DNA from: Chitinophaga sp. YR573
GTDB taxonomy: Bacteria; Bacteroidota; Bacteroidia; Chitinophagales; Chitinophagaceae
Direction of reading: 5' to 3'
Assembly: GCF_900110995.1 (NCBI RefSeq)
Contig: NZ_FOJF01000003.1
Span: forward strand, 992,001 to 1,056,000
DNA length: 64,000 nt
Part shown: one piece after another, positions 33,026 to 41,858 of the stretch
Layout of the letters: each line of letters begins with the position of its first letter
Position numbering within the stretch: the first letter of the stretch is position 1
Translations under genes and position numbers: made by a program
The notes under the pieces: generated by a model
The model's input: the letters and a program-made list of their open reading frames with translations, nothing else
What the model was told of the DNA's origin: nothing
The model's database searches: none

Positions 33026-33970
33026 ATGATATCATTACCTGAACATATAGAGATAATACTTGAGAAACATCTCAAAGGATTGGAGAGCAGCTCAGAAATG
33101 AAGGTGCTGGAGGAGTGGCGTGCGGAGAACTCAGCACATGAATTATTATATAAACAGCTACTTAAGTTATGGCAGGAATCTGGAGTTATCCTGGATGAAC
33201 CTGTATACGATGCCAATAAAGCATGGAATAAGCTCGATTTTGCCCTTAAACAGGGTAAGCCTGCCCGTCAGTACAGTATGACCAGATTTTTGCTGGCAGC
33301 CTGCTTTACAGGCATTATTTTTATCGCTGGCTGGATGTTCTTCGGCCAAAAGGATATGACAACACTCCAGGCTACTGCCAACAGGCAGCTTACACTTCCG
33401 GACGGCTCCTCAGTGATTCTCCGTAAGGGTGCAGCTATCAGTTTCCCTAAGGACTTTAAAGAGCGGGAGGTTACTCTTAACGGGGAAGCGTACTTTGATG
33501 TGAAGCCTGATAAGGAGCATCCTTTCCGCATACAAACAACCAGGGCCACCCTTGAAGTATTGGGGACATCTTTTACAATTAATACTACCAGTCAGTATGA
33601 CCGGTTGGTAGTAACTACCGGTATGGTATCCTTTACCAAAACAGCCACTAAACAACGGCAAATCATTTTACCCAACCAGGCCGCTGTATTGAATGAAAAA
33701 GGCATTGATGTAACACCGGTGAGAGATTCGAATTATTTGTCATGGAGAACAGGGATCTTAACATTCGATAATACTTCCATGGAACAGGTAGCTGCGGAGC
33801 TTTCCGACTGTTATAATGTGGTCATAAAACCAGATAGCGGACTATTGACATTCACCATTACAGCAAGGTTTGAAAAGCAACCTGTAGAACAGGTATTGGA
33901 AGAAATCAGACTACTGTTCAATCTTAGTTACCGCAAACAACACGATACTATCCTGCTATTTAAGCCATAA
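33026..33970 (+). CDS. FecR-family anti-sigma factor
   Basis: 314 residues: cytosolic N-terminal domain, membrane helix (FLLAACFTGIIFIAGWMFFG, about 90-110), FecR domain (TLPDGSSVILRKGAAISFP, LNGEAYFDVKPDKEHPF), C-terminal STN-like part (MEQVAAELSDCYNVVI ... LLFNLSYRKQHDTILLF). Its stop is 3 bp before the receptor start, so the two are tightly coupled. Confidence 0.92.
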   Translation: MISLPEHIEIILEKHLKGLESSSEMKVLEEWRAENSAHELLYKQLLKLWQESGVILDEPVYDANKAWNKLDFALKQGKPARQYSMTRFLLAACFTGIIFIAGWMFFGQKDMTTLQATANRQLTLPDGSSVILRKGAAISFPKDFKEREVTLNGEAYFDVKPDKEHPFRIQTTRATLEVLGTSFTINTTSQYDRLVVTTGMVSFTKTATKQRQIILPNQAAVLNEKGIDVTPVRDSNYLSWRTGILTFDNTSMEQVAAELSDCYNVVIKPDSGLLTFTITARFEKQPVEQVLEEIRLLFNLSYRKQHDTILLFKP

Positions 33971-33973
33971 CCT

Positions 33974-36475
33974 ATGTTACGTTTCATGCTTGCTGTAGCC
34001 TGCTGTTTCATATTGTCAGATGGAATGGCGCAAAGCAATCTGTTAAAAATGAAGTTCTATTGCCAGGCAACGGAAGGAAGTGTTAATGCCGTATTGCATG
34101 ATCTGGCTATTTATAGTAAGGTCAATATTGAATATGCTCCTTCTTCTCTTGACAGTACCCAAATAATAAGCCTTCCTGCCGGTGAAACATCGTTGGGTAC
34201 TGCTCTCAACAGAATTTTAGCCGGACAAAAAGTATCCATTATTGAGAGGAATAATAAAATTATTATAGTAACTGCTGATTCCCCGCTGGAAGCGGCTGAG
34301 AAATATGTTCTCTACGGATTTGTCCAGCTGGAAAACAGTCTTGAACCATTACCCTTTGCTTCTATCAGGGAAACAGCTACGGGTACCCTGTGCCAGTCAA
34401 ATGTCTTTGGTTTTTACAGCATCACTCTTCCATCGGGAAAACATGCATTGCAGGTCTCATTTACAGGATCTTCTTCAAGAACAGTTACCATAGATCTTGA
34501 TAAAAACAGAAATCTCAACCTGGCGCTTTCACCTGCCATGTTACCAGAAACACAGGTAGAAGCGGGGAATATGCTAAAAAGAGATGCCGGTATTAAACTC
34601 AACAGATATCAATCCGGGATCTATAGTAATATGCTGGGTGAAACAGATCCTGTACGGGCGGTATACCTGTTACCCGGGAATATGGAAAGCCAGGAATCCG
34701 GTGGAAAACTGCTGGTAAGGGGAGGAGACCCCGGTGAAAGTCTTTTTCTGCTGGATGGTAACCAGGTATTTAATCCGGCCCATTTGCTGGGAGAGGTATC
34801 TATTTTAGCCAATACCAGTATCAAGTCAGTCCAGCAATATAAAAACGACTTCCCCGCCCGGTTGAGTGGGGGTATCTCATCTGTTACTGAAATCAATACA
34901 AAAGATGGTAATATGGAGAGATGGAGCGGTGAAGGAGAAGCCGGCATCAGTTCTCTTTCATTTACGCTTGAAGGCCCGCTGAAGAAAAACCGTACTGCCA
35001 TCATGTTATCTTCCAGGCAAAGCATGGGGGATGTGGTTAATCATGACCTGCTGGCATACGAAGCCACTTTTTCAGATACGCATATTAAGGCTACCCATAT
35101 TTTCAACCGGAATAATAAATTACAGTTAAGCGGTTATATTGGGACCGACCAGCTTCACTTGTCACAGGACAATCCGGAATACCTGCAGAAATGGAATAAC
35201 AGGCTTTTCACGGTTAACTGGAACCATATATTAGGTACCCGCTCCTTTGTAAACACTACATTGAATGTAAGTAACTATGATAATTACATTGGTTTAATGT
35301 ACAATGTTCCGGGTGAATATAACAAAGGATCTGTATTCAATAACTATGCTTCCGGTACACGATACGAGGCCAAAACACAAGTCGAACTCACTATATCTCC
35401 ACATCTGCAAAGCCGTTTTGGAGGAAGATTTGAGCATAACACTATCAACTCTTATAACACACTGGTTACATACTATTTTGTAGAGGATCTGGATTCCTTT
35501 TCTTCCGGAAAACGTACGCTTGGTTTTTCTGATATAATGGTATATTATGAAAATGAGATCAGGATAGGTGCAAATTTCCTGATAAGGCCCGGTGTACATT
35601 TTAATGCCTATAACTATGATAACTATAGCTATCAATCATGGCAACCACGATTTTTCTCCAGCTACAGAATAAGTGAATCCCAACAGATCAATCTTTCCTA
35701 TACTCAGATCGGGCAGTTATTACACCTGGTTACAAGCCCTTATCCCGGTATGAACAGGGAAGTATGGATACCTGGGAGTAGTCAGTTAAAGCCGGAAGAA
35801 AGTAAAATGCTGAACATCGGATATCAGTATAAAAGCAGGAATAAGTTACACCTCACAGCTGATATTTATTATAAGGAAACAAATAACGTGACTGGCTTTA
35901 GACAAACATCGAATCTTCTTTTTAATAATGATTCTATAGAGAAAAAGATTATGACAGGCAAAGCATCCGGTTATGGTGCAGAACTGATGGCGGAGAAAAA
36001 GTACAACAAATGGAAAGCCATTTTTTCTTATACGCTTTCCTGGAGCTGGCGACAGTTTGATAGCATTTACAATGGCAGCAAACAACCCTATCGTTATGAC
36101 AGACGTCATAATCTGAATCTCTTAATACAATATCAGCCAATTAAAAAACTGGAATTAAGTGTACTCTGGCATTTTAATACGGGTGACTGGATAACACTTC
36201 CTTCATCAATATCTTTCAAACCAGATATCGCTACTCCAACTAATACGCCTTTCAGGGGTACCGAAACCAACCGCCTGAATTTAAATGCTTCTTACTATTT
36301 TGACACAAGAAAAATTCGTCATAGAGTAACAACAGGTATACATGCTGTGAACCAATCTGCTATGAAGTACAGCACAGAGGTAATAACTGAGGAGAATAAA
36401 AGCTATGATATCACTACATCCCCGGACCAGCTATTTAAATACAGCTGGTACCTGACCTATAATATCAGCTTTTAA
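33974..36475 (+). CDS. TonB-dependent outer-membrane receptor without SusD partner
   Basis: 833 residues. Signal peptide (cleavage near MAQS, residue 19), STN-like domain (about 28-98), carboxypeptidase-regulatory domain (about 112-195), plug (about 215-325: KLLVRGGDPGESLFLLDGNQVFNPAHLLG) and barrel ending KYSWYLTYNISF. It is shorter than SusC proteins and has no SusD gene next to it, so it looks like a FecA-type signalling receptor for a small ligand (metal complex, vitamin or peptide). Ligand not readable. Confidence 0.85.
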   Translation: MLRFMLAVACCFILSDGMAQSNLLKMKFYCQATEGSVNAVLHDLAIYSKVNIEYAPSSLDSTQIISLPAGETSLGTALNRILAGQKVSIIERNNKIIIVTADSPLEAAEKYVLYGFVQLENSLEPLPFASIRETATGTLCQSNVFGFYSITLPSGKHALQVSFTGSSSRTVTIDLDKNRNLNLALSPAMLPETQVEAGNMLKRDAGIKLNRYQSGIYSNMLGETDPVRAVYLLPGNMESQESGGKLLVRGGDPGESLFLLDGNQVFNPAHLLGEVSILANTSIKSVQQYKNDFPARLSGGISSVTEINTKDGNMERWSGEGEAGISSLSFTLEGPLKKNRTAIMLSSRQSMGDVVNHDLLAYEATFSDTHIKATHIFNRNNKLQLSGYIGTDQLHLSQDNPEYLQKWNNRLFTVNWNHILGTRSFVNTTLNVSNYDNYIGLMYNVPGEYNKGSVFNNYASGTRYEAKTQVELTISPHLQSRFGGRFEHNTINSYNTLVTYYFVEDLDSFSSGKRTLGFSDIMVYYENEIRIGANFLIRPGVHFNAYNYDNYSYQSWQPRFFSSYRISESQQINLSYTQIGQLLHLVTSPYPGMNREVWIPGSSQLKPEESKMLNIGYQYKSRNKLHLTADIYYKETNNVTGFRQTSNLLFNNDSIEKKIMTGKASGYGAELMAEKKYNKWKAIFSYTLSWSWRQFDSIYNGSKQPYRYDRRHNLNLLIQYQPIKKLELSVLWHFNTGDWITLPSSISFKPDIATPTNTPFRGTETNRLNLNASYYFDTRKIRHRVTTGIHAVNQSAMKYSTEVITEENKSYDITTSPDQLFKYSWYLTYNISF

Positions 36476-36555
36476 AAATATTTTTTGCTATCGGATAGGA
36501 GTTTTCCAATATTCATCGTCTTACTATGAAACAAAACTAAACGAACGATTTAACC

Positions 36556-37302
36556 ATGAAAAAAATTCTGATTACATTACTGACATGCACATGTATATAT
36601 AGTTGCAGCAAAAATGATGACAATGCTACTCCTGGTTCCCAGAACGGATTATTATATGAACCTGGTGGTGTTGTAACCGCGGATAAACCTGTTATGTATA
36701 CGAACGGTGGTGTGGCTATTCACGATCAGGCAATCATAAAAGATTATTTAACGCGCAGAGGGTGGGTGTCAGATTATGTATTTGATGGGCAGACAGCAGA
36801 TGCCAAGATGTTTAGCTCATATACACTGGATTTTTCGGATGCCAAGTATACATTAATAGGAATGACTAAAGCAGAAATCGTTAATAAAACTGATACATCA
36901 ATGTTGATGGCAGTATTAGATAGCGCTATTACTCCGGTAGGGGAAAAATCCTGGACTGATTCTTTAATGGACATGGTAAACAAAAATGGCCCACTGGCAG
37001 AATGTCCTTCTTACTATACCGATCCATGTTCATACAGGAAAAAATACCCTCTGCTGATTGCTGATAACAGTTATTACATCCCTTATGTAGTGGCTTCTAT
37101 TACAACAAATGTTATGATTCCTACCGGGTTTGGAGTGCCAATGGACTATGGTGTTTTTACACATAAAAGAGGAGAGACAATGGTATTTAATAAAAGTATG
37201 GTATCTAAGTTAGGAAGAACACTTTTATATAACAGCTATCTCCTTCAAAGTAATGATACACTGGTTGTACAAACGTTGCGCCAGCAGATGGTAAAACAAT
37301 AG
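36556..37302 (+). CDS. Hypothetical lipoprotein next to the receptor
   Basis: 248 residues with lipobox Cys at about 16 (CIYSCSKND). No family recognised. Segments YTNGGVAIHDQAIIKDYLTRRG and LDFSDAKYTLIGMTKAEIVN suggest a beta-rich fold. It follows the TonB receptor by 80 bp on the same strand and may bind the ligand. Confidence 0.7.
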   Translation: MKKILITLLTCTCIYSCSKNDDNATPGSQNGLLYEPGGVVTADKPVMYTNGGVAIHDQAIIKDYLTRRGWVSDYVFDGQTADAKMFSSYTLDFSDAKYTLIGMTKAEIVNKTDTSMLMAVLDSAITPVGEKSWTDSLMDMVNKNGPLAECPSYYTDPCSYRKKYPLLIADNSYYIPYVVASITTNVMIPTGFGVPMDYGVFTHKRGETMVFNKSMVSKLGRTLLYNSYLLQSNDTLVVQTLRQQMVKQ

Positions 37303-37363
37303 TATCCAAAAAACCATAAAAGGGAATGATCAGGTATAACAATGCCTGATCATTCCCGTTTAA

Positions 37364-37696
37364 TTAATTAACCTTTATACGTGAAACTTGTCCATCCAGA
37401 CCATTGTTGCGGATGAAGCTCACTATTACATACTCATCTTCATACGATCTTTCGAATGTACCAACGACGTATTCAGGTGTGGATCTTTTCACGTTAACGA
37501 TGCAAAAGTCATCATTCGTAGTTCCATCTGCAGAATCATATACCCTGAGTTCACAACCGGGTCTGACACCAAAAAGTCTTGCAGATCTGATTGCATCATT
37601 TTGTACCGGACGAAAATCCTGTCCAGGAGCATCTTCAACGGTCTGAACGATGTTTTGAGTTGCGTTGTTCCCTTCATAGAATACAATAATACCCAT
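37364..37696 (-). CDS. Small protein, possibly beta/gamma-crystallin-like
   Basis: 110 residues from the ATG at 37696 (MGIIVFYEGNNATQ); the longer frame to 37840 is AT-rich and lacks similar composition. The sequence has two short repeats of strand-turn type (IIVFYEGNN, ELRVYDSADGTTNDDF), then FERSYEDEYVIVSFIRNNGLDGQVSRIKV. This layout is close to small bacterial beta/gamma-crystallin-like proteins, but the classic Y/F-x-x-x-x-Y/F-x-G motif is not clear. No signal peptide. Function unknown. Confidence 0.6.
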   Translation of the reverse strand: MGIIVFYEGNNATQNIVQTVEDAPGQDFRPVQNDAIRSARLFGVRPGCELRVYDSADGTTNDDFCIVNVKRSTPEYVVGTFERSYEDEYVIVSFIRNNGLDGQVSRIKVN

Positions 37697-38182
37697 GACA
37701 ATAGTGGTTTTGAGGTGAAAAATTAAAGAAAGAGTGAATAGAGTGGATATGGTAATTTGAGGTTGGTTGAGTTTATGAGTAAAAAAACTATATATCAGTT
37801 GATTATATGAATTTAAATAACTTTTGAGAATAAATAACAAAAAACTTTTGACTCACAGATTTCGTGAATTTTCATGAAAGTAGTAGTATCAATGCAATAG
37901 TATAAGAGGTAAGTCGATTACAATTGATCGATTTTCTATTAATTAATCCATTTAGCATCTTTTGTTAACTAAATCCATGCAGAGCTGCTTTAATTTATGA
38001 ATATTACATTTGATTCATAAATATACTCATAAGCAATGCGTCCTGACTATGCTTTCAAGAGATTCCACGATGAGCGTACGCTTTATGTACTGCTTATGTT
38101 CGCACTTGCAGCAGATATCTGACTGATAACAGATGCCCCATAGCTTTATTTTCATAACCACCATTACTAACACCTTTTATTT
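37697..38182. promoter_or_regulatory. Intergenic region upstream of ppsA with two inverted repeats
   Basis: No gene is seen in this stretch. It holds TTTCGTGAA-TT-TTCATGAAA (37860-37879, 8 of 9 paired) and the perfect repeat ATTTATGAAT-N10-ATTCATAAAT (37993-38022). Arms of the second are 20 bp centre to centre, two helical turns, fitting a dimeric regulator. It lies about 160 bp before the ppsA start, so it may control the gluconeogenic pair. Confidence 0.45.
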
Positions 38183-40615
38183 ATGCACCAAACAATCATC
38201 GGCTTGTCTGCCGTGGGTATCCACGATATTGACAAGGTGGGTGGCAAAAATGCTTCCCTCGGAGAAATGATCAGTAACCTTTCCGGATTAGGTATAAAGA
38301 TCCCGGAAGGATTTGTAATCACAGTAGACGGTTATCGCATATTCTGCCGGTTTAACCAGCTCGAAAGTAAGATAGAAGAGCTGATCAACGGTATCGATCA
38401 CAACAGTGTAGAATCCCTGCGAAGAGGAGGACTGCAGGTCCGCCAACTGATCCGGAACAGTAAGTTCCCGCCGGAATTATCCCAGCTCATTATCGAGGCT
38501 TATCACCAGTTATCTTCCAACTACGACCAGGAGAATACGGATGTGGCAGTACGTTCTTCCGCTACGGCAGAAGACCTGCCGGACGCGTCTTTTGCCGGTC
38601 AGCAGGAAACCTACCTGAACGTTCGTGGTGCTGCTGCACTAATGGATTCCGTACGTAATTGCTTTGCCTCTCTTTTTACTGACAGGGCCATCAGCTACCG
38701 TCAGCGCTTTCTTTACAATCACTTTGAATTAGCATTATCCATCTGCGTGCAAAAAATGGTACGTTCTGATCTCGGTTCTTCCGGGGTAGCCTTTTCTATT
38801 GATACGGAAAGTGGCTTTAAAGATGCTGTAGTGATCAACGGGGCCTATGGATTGGGAGAACTGGTGGTACAGGGGGCTATACTGCCGGATGAATTTATCC
38901 TCTTCAAACCGGCTTTAAAAGAGGGATTCCCTGCTATCATAGAAAAGAAGCTGGGTCGCAAAGACCAGAAAATGGTATATGGTGATGACCCGGATGAAAG
39001 AGTGAAAGTCATCTCCACGGAAAAATCTGCGAGAGAAAGGTTTTGTCTGGATGATAAAATGATCCTCCGTTTGGCTTCCTGGGTATGTACCATTGAAGAT
39101 TACTATACCAGACTCAAAGGACATTGGTGCCCTATGGATATAGAATGGGCATTAGACGGTATTTCAGGAGAGCTGTATATCGTCCAGGCCCGCCCGGAGA
39201 CTGTTCACTCCAACAGGAATCAGCAGACACTGGTAGAATATGTTATTGATAATAAGGATACCGCAGCGCCTATCCTTACAGGGATTGCTGTAGGTGATAA
39301 AATAGGCAGCGGGAAGGTTAGTATATTCTATTCCCTGGATAAACGTATTGAAGGCCACGATTTCAATGAAGGTGATGTACTTGTAACAGATATGACAGAC
39401 CCCGACTGGGAACCTATCATGAAAAAAGCCTCTGCCATCATTACGAATAAAGGAGGACGTACCTGTCATGCAGCTATCGTAGCCCGTGAAATGGGCGTAC
39501 CTGCTATTGTAGGCTGTGGCAATGCCACAGAAGTGCTGACGGCGGGGCAATTAGTTACCGCTTCCTGCGCAGAAGGGGATGTGGGTCTTGTATATGATGG
39601 AACAATCAGTTACCATATGCAGGAAACAAACCTCGACAGCCTGCCTGCCATCCGTACATCGCTGATGCTGAACGTAGCCTCCCCATCACTGGCATTTCAG
39701 TTCTCAAATCTGCCACATAAAGGAGTGGGTCTTGCCAGGGAAGAGTTTATTATCAACAATTATATCAAAGTACATCCGCTTGCACTGCTGCATCATACCA
39801 GTTTGAATGACGAAGCATTATCTGCCAGTATAAAAGAACTCACACGTGGATACAATAGTGGTGCCGAGTACTTTATTGAAAAGCTATCTTTTGGCATTGC
39901 CCGTATCGCAGCCGCTTTCCATCCCTATAAAGTGATCGTCCGCTTCTCTGATTTTAAAAGCAATGAATACGCCAACCTGCTGGGCGGTAAACACTTTGAA
40001 CCACAGGAAGAAAATCCAATGATAGGATGGAGAGGTGCTTCCCGCTACTATGATCCCGTTTACCAGGAAGCATTTAAACTGGAATGTGAGGCGATCCGCC
40101 GTGTACGTAACCAGATCGGCTTATCGAATGTATCTGTGATGATTCCTTTTTGCCGCACAGTGGAAGAACTGTTAAAAGTAAAAGCGATCATGAAAGAATA
40201 TGGCCTTGAACAGGGGAAAGATGGTCTGGAGTTGTACCTGATGGCGGAAATACCTTCCAACATCATGATGGCAGCTGAATTTGCTAAAGAAGTAGATGGG
40301 TTTTCCATCGGCTCCAATGACCTTACACAATTAACCCTGGGGTTAGACCGTGACTCTGCTCTGGTAGCAGGATTATACGATGAAAGAAATCCGGCGGTAA
40401 AACGAATGATAAGCATGTTGATAAAAGAAGCAAAAAAGGCAGGTGTAAAAGTAGGTATCTGTGGTCAGGGGCCTTCAGATCATCCTGACTTTGCCCGTTT
40501 CCTTGTTGAGGAAGGCATCGATTCCATCTCTGTTACACCTGATTCTATCATTAAAACCATTCGTGCTATCCATACTGCAGAACAGGTAACGGCTGGTGTT
40601 TTATCAGAATATTAA
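38183..40615 (+). CDS. ppsA: Phosphoenolpyruvate synthase
   Basis: 810 residues, full length. It makes PEP from pyruvate and ATP (with AMP and phosphate). ATP-grasp N-terminal domain (about 15-340; VGGKNASLGEMI, VAVRSSATAEDLPDASFAGQQET), swivelling phospho-His domain with catalytic H429 in GGRTCHAAIVAREMG, and a PEP-binding TIM barrel (about 485-800) with VKVGICGQGPSDHPDF. It is first in a two-gene unit with fructose-1,6-bisphosphatase, both gluconeogenic. Confidence 0.95.
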   Translation: MHQTIIGLSAVGIHDIDKVGGKNASLGEMISNLSGLGIKIPEGFVITVDGYRIFCRFNQLESKIEELINGIDHNSVESLRRGGLQVRQLIRNSKFPPELSQLIIEAYHQLSSNYDQENTDVAVRSSATAEDLPDASFAGQQETYLNVRGAAALMDSVRNCFASLFTDRAISYRQRFLYNHFELALSICVQKMVRSDLGSSGVAFSIDTESGFKDAVVINGAYGLGELVVQGAILPDEFILFKPALKEGFPAIIEKKLGRKDQKMVYGDDPDERVKVISTEKSARERFCLDDKMILRLASWVCTIEDYYTRLKGHWCPMDIEWALDGISGELYIVQARPETVHSNRNQQTLVEYVIDNKDTAAPILTGIAVGDKIGSGKVSIFYSLDKRIEGHDFNEGDVLVTDMTDPDWEPIMKKASAIITNKGGRTCHAAIVAREMGVPAIVGCGNATEVLTAGQLVTASCAEGDVGLVYDGTISYHMQETNLDSLPAIRTSLMLNVASPSLAFQFSNLPHKGVGLAREEFIINNYIKVHPLALLHHTSLNDEALSASIKELTRGYNSGAEYFIEKLSFGIARIAAAFHPYKVIVRFSDFKSNEYANLLGGKHFEPQEENPMIGWRGASRYYDPVYQEAFKLECEAIRRVRNQIGLSNVSVMIPFCRTVEELLKVKAIMKEYGLEQGKDGLELYLMAEIPSNIMMAAEFAKEVDGFSIGSNDLTQLTLGLDRDSALVAGLYDERNPAVKRMISMLIKEAKKAGVKVGICGQGPSDHPDFARFLVEEGIDSISVTPDSIIKTIRAIHTAEQVTAGVLSEY

Positions 40616-40625
40616 TACGTTGATT

Positions 40626-41663
40626 ATGATGAGAAAATTAATGACACTGGAAGAGTTTACCATTCAGGAACTCCGGACATTCCCCAAAGCAACAGGGCAG
40701 CTATCCGGGTTACTAAGAGATATAGGTCTGGCCGCCAAACGTATTAATGTGGAAGTGAACAAAGCGGGATTGATGGATGCCATACTTGGGGCTACGGGAT
40801 ATATAAATATCCAGGGAGAAGAAGTGCAGAAACTGGATGTATTCGCAGATAACCAGCTGGTGAGCGTACTCCGCAATGGCCTTTATTGTGCGGGTATTGC
40901 CAGTGAAGAAAATGATGATATCCTTGTATTTGATGATGAAGTCAGCAACAATGCTAAATATGTTGTAATGATGGACCCTCTGGATGGCAGCAGCAATATT
41001 GATGTGAATATGCCGGTAGGTACTATCTTCTCTGTTTACCGTAGGGTAACTCCCCTGGGGACTCCCTGTACAAAAGAAGATTTCTTACAACCAGGTACGC
41101 GTATCGTTGCCGCTGGGTATATTATTTATGGCCCCAGTACTATTATGGTATATGCTACCCGGCGAGGTGTGAATGCTTTTACATTAGATCCTTCCATCGG
41201 GGAGTTCTGCTTATGTTACAGTAATATGCAATGCCCGGAAACAGGGGATATCTATTCACTGAATTATGGTAACTACAGCGGTTATAATGACCAGCTAAAA
41301 AAGTACATCGACTTTTGTGAGCGTAAAAAGCAGAACGGAAAATATTACACACAGCGTTATGTAGGAAGCCTGGTAGCAGACATTCACCGGAACCTGATCA
41401 AAGGAGGGATATTTCTTTATCCGGGTACTGCGGAAAAGCCTAAAGGCAAATTACGCTTGTTATACGAATGCAATCCAATGGCCTTTATTATTGAAATGGC
41501 CGGTGGACAGGCAACGAATGGTAAACAATCCATCCTTAGCATAATCCCGGAGAGTCTTCATGAAAGATCTCCTTTATTCATTGGAAGCGCCGGTATGATG
41601 CAGGAACTGCATCAATACATTAAAGGAACTGCTATCCTCTACAATATGAGCAATGCGTATTAA
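40626..41663 (+). CDS. fbp: Fructose-1,6-bisphosphatase, class I
   Basis: 345 residues from the ATG at 40626 (MMRKLMTLEEF), 10 bp after ppsA stops; the frame is open a little earlier but overlaps ppsA. It hydrolyses fructose-1,6-bisphosphate to fructose-6-phosphate. Seen: LDVFADNQLVSVL, IASEEND, the metal motif VVMMDPLDGSSNIDVNMPVGTIFSVYRR, YVGSLVADIHRNLIKGGIFLYPG and LLYECNPMAFIIEMAGGQA. All metal ligands are present. Confidence 0.95.
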   Translation: MMRKLMTLEEFTIQELRTFPKATGQLSGLLRDIGLAAKRINVEVNKAGLMDAILGATGYINIQGEEVQKLDVFADNQLVSVLRNGLYCAGIASEENDDILVFDDEVSNNAKYVVMMDPLDGSSNIDVNMPVGTIFSVYRRVTPLGTPCTKEDFLQPGTRIVAAGYIIYGPSTIMVYATRRGVNAFTLDPSIGEFCLCYSNMQCPETGDIYSLNYGNYSGYNDQLKKYIDFCERKKQNGKYYTQRYVGSLVADIHRNLIKGGIFLYPGTAEKPKGKLRLLYECNPMAFIIEMAGGQATNGKQSILSIIPESLHERSPLFIGSAGMMQELHQYIKGTAILYNMSNAY

Positions 41664-41667
41664 ATAA

Positions 41668-41722
41668 GGGGCTGGCTAAAAGGGGTACCTACAGGAGAGG
41701 GGGGACCCTTTTTAATCAGCCC
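41668..41722 (+). terminator. Long hairpin after fbp, probable terminator
   Basis: GGGCTGG-CTAAAAGGGGT pairs imperfectly with GACCCTTTTTAATCAGCCC. A weak T tract follows. It separates the gluconeogenic pair from the GH30-like gene. Confidence 0.5.
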
Positions 41723-41858
41723 TGTGTTGTTATTTTCAGGATCATAAAAGGTTATAATAGCATCGAAAAGCAAATAGTTCAAACACTACTTTTGATTTTC
41801 AAAATTGACATTATGCAATTGATGCATATTGTCTGATGTTTCATATAAACCCATATCC

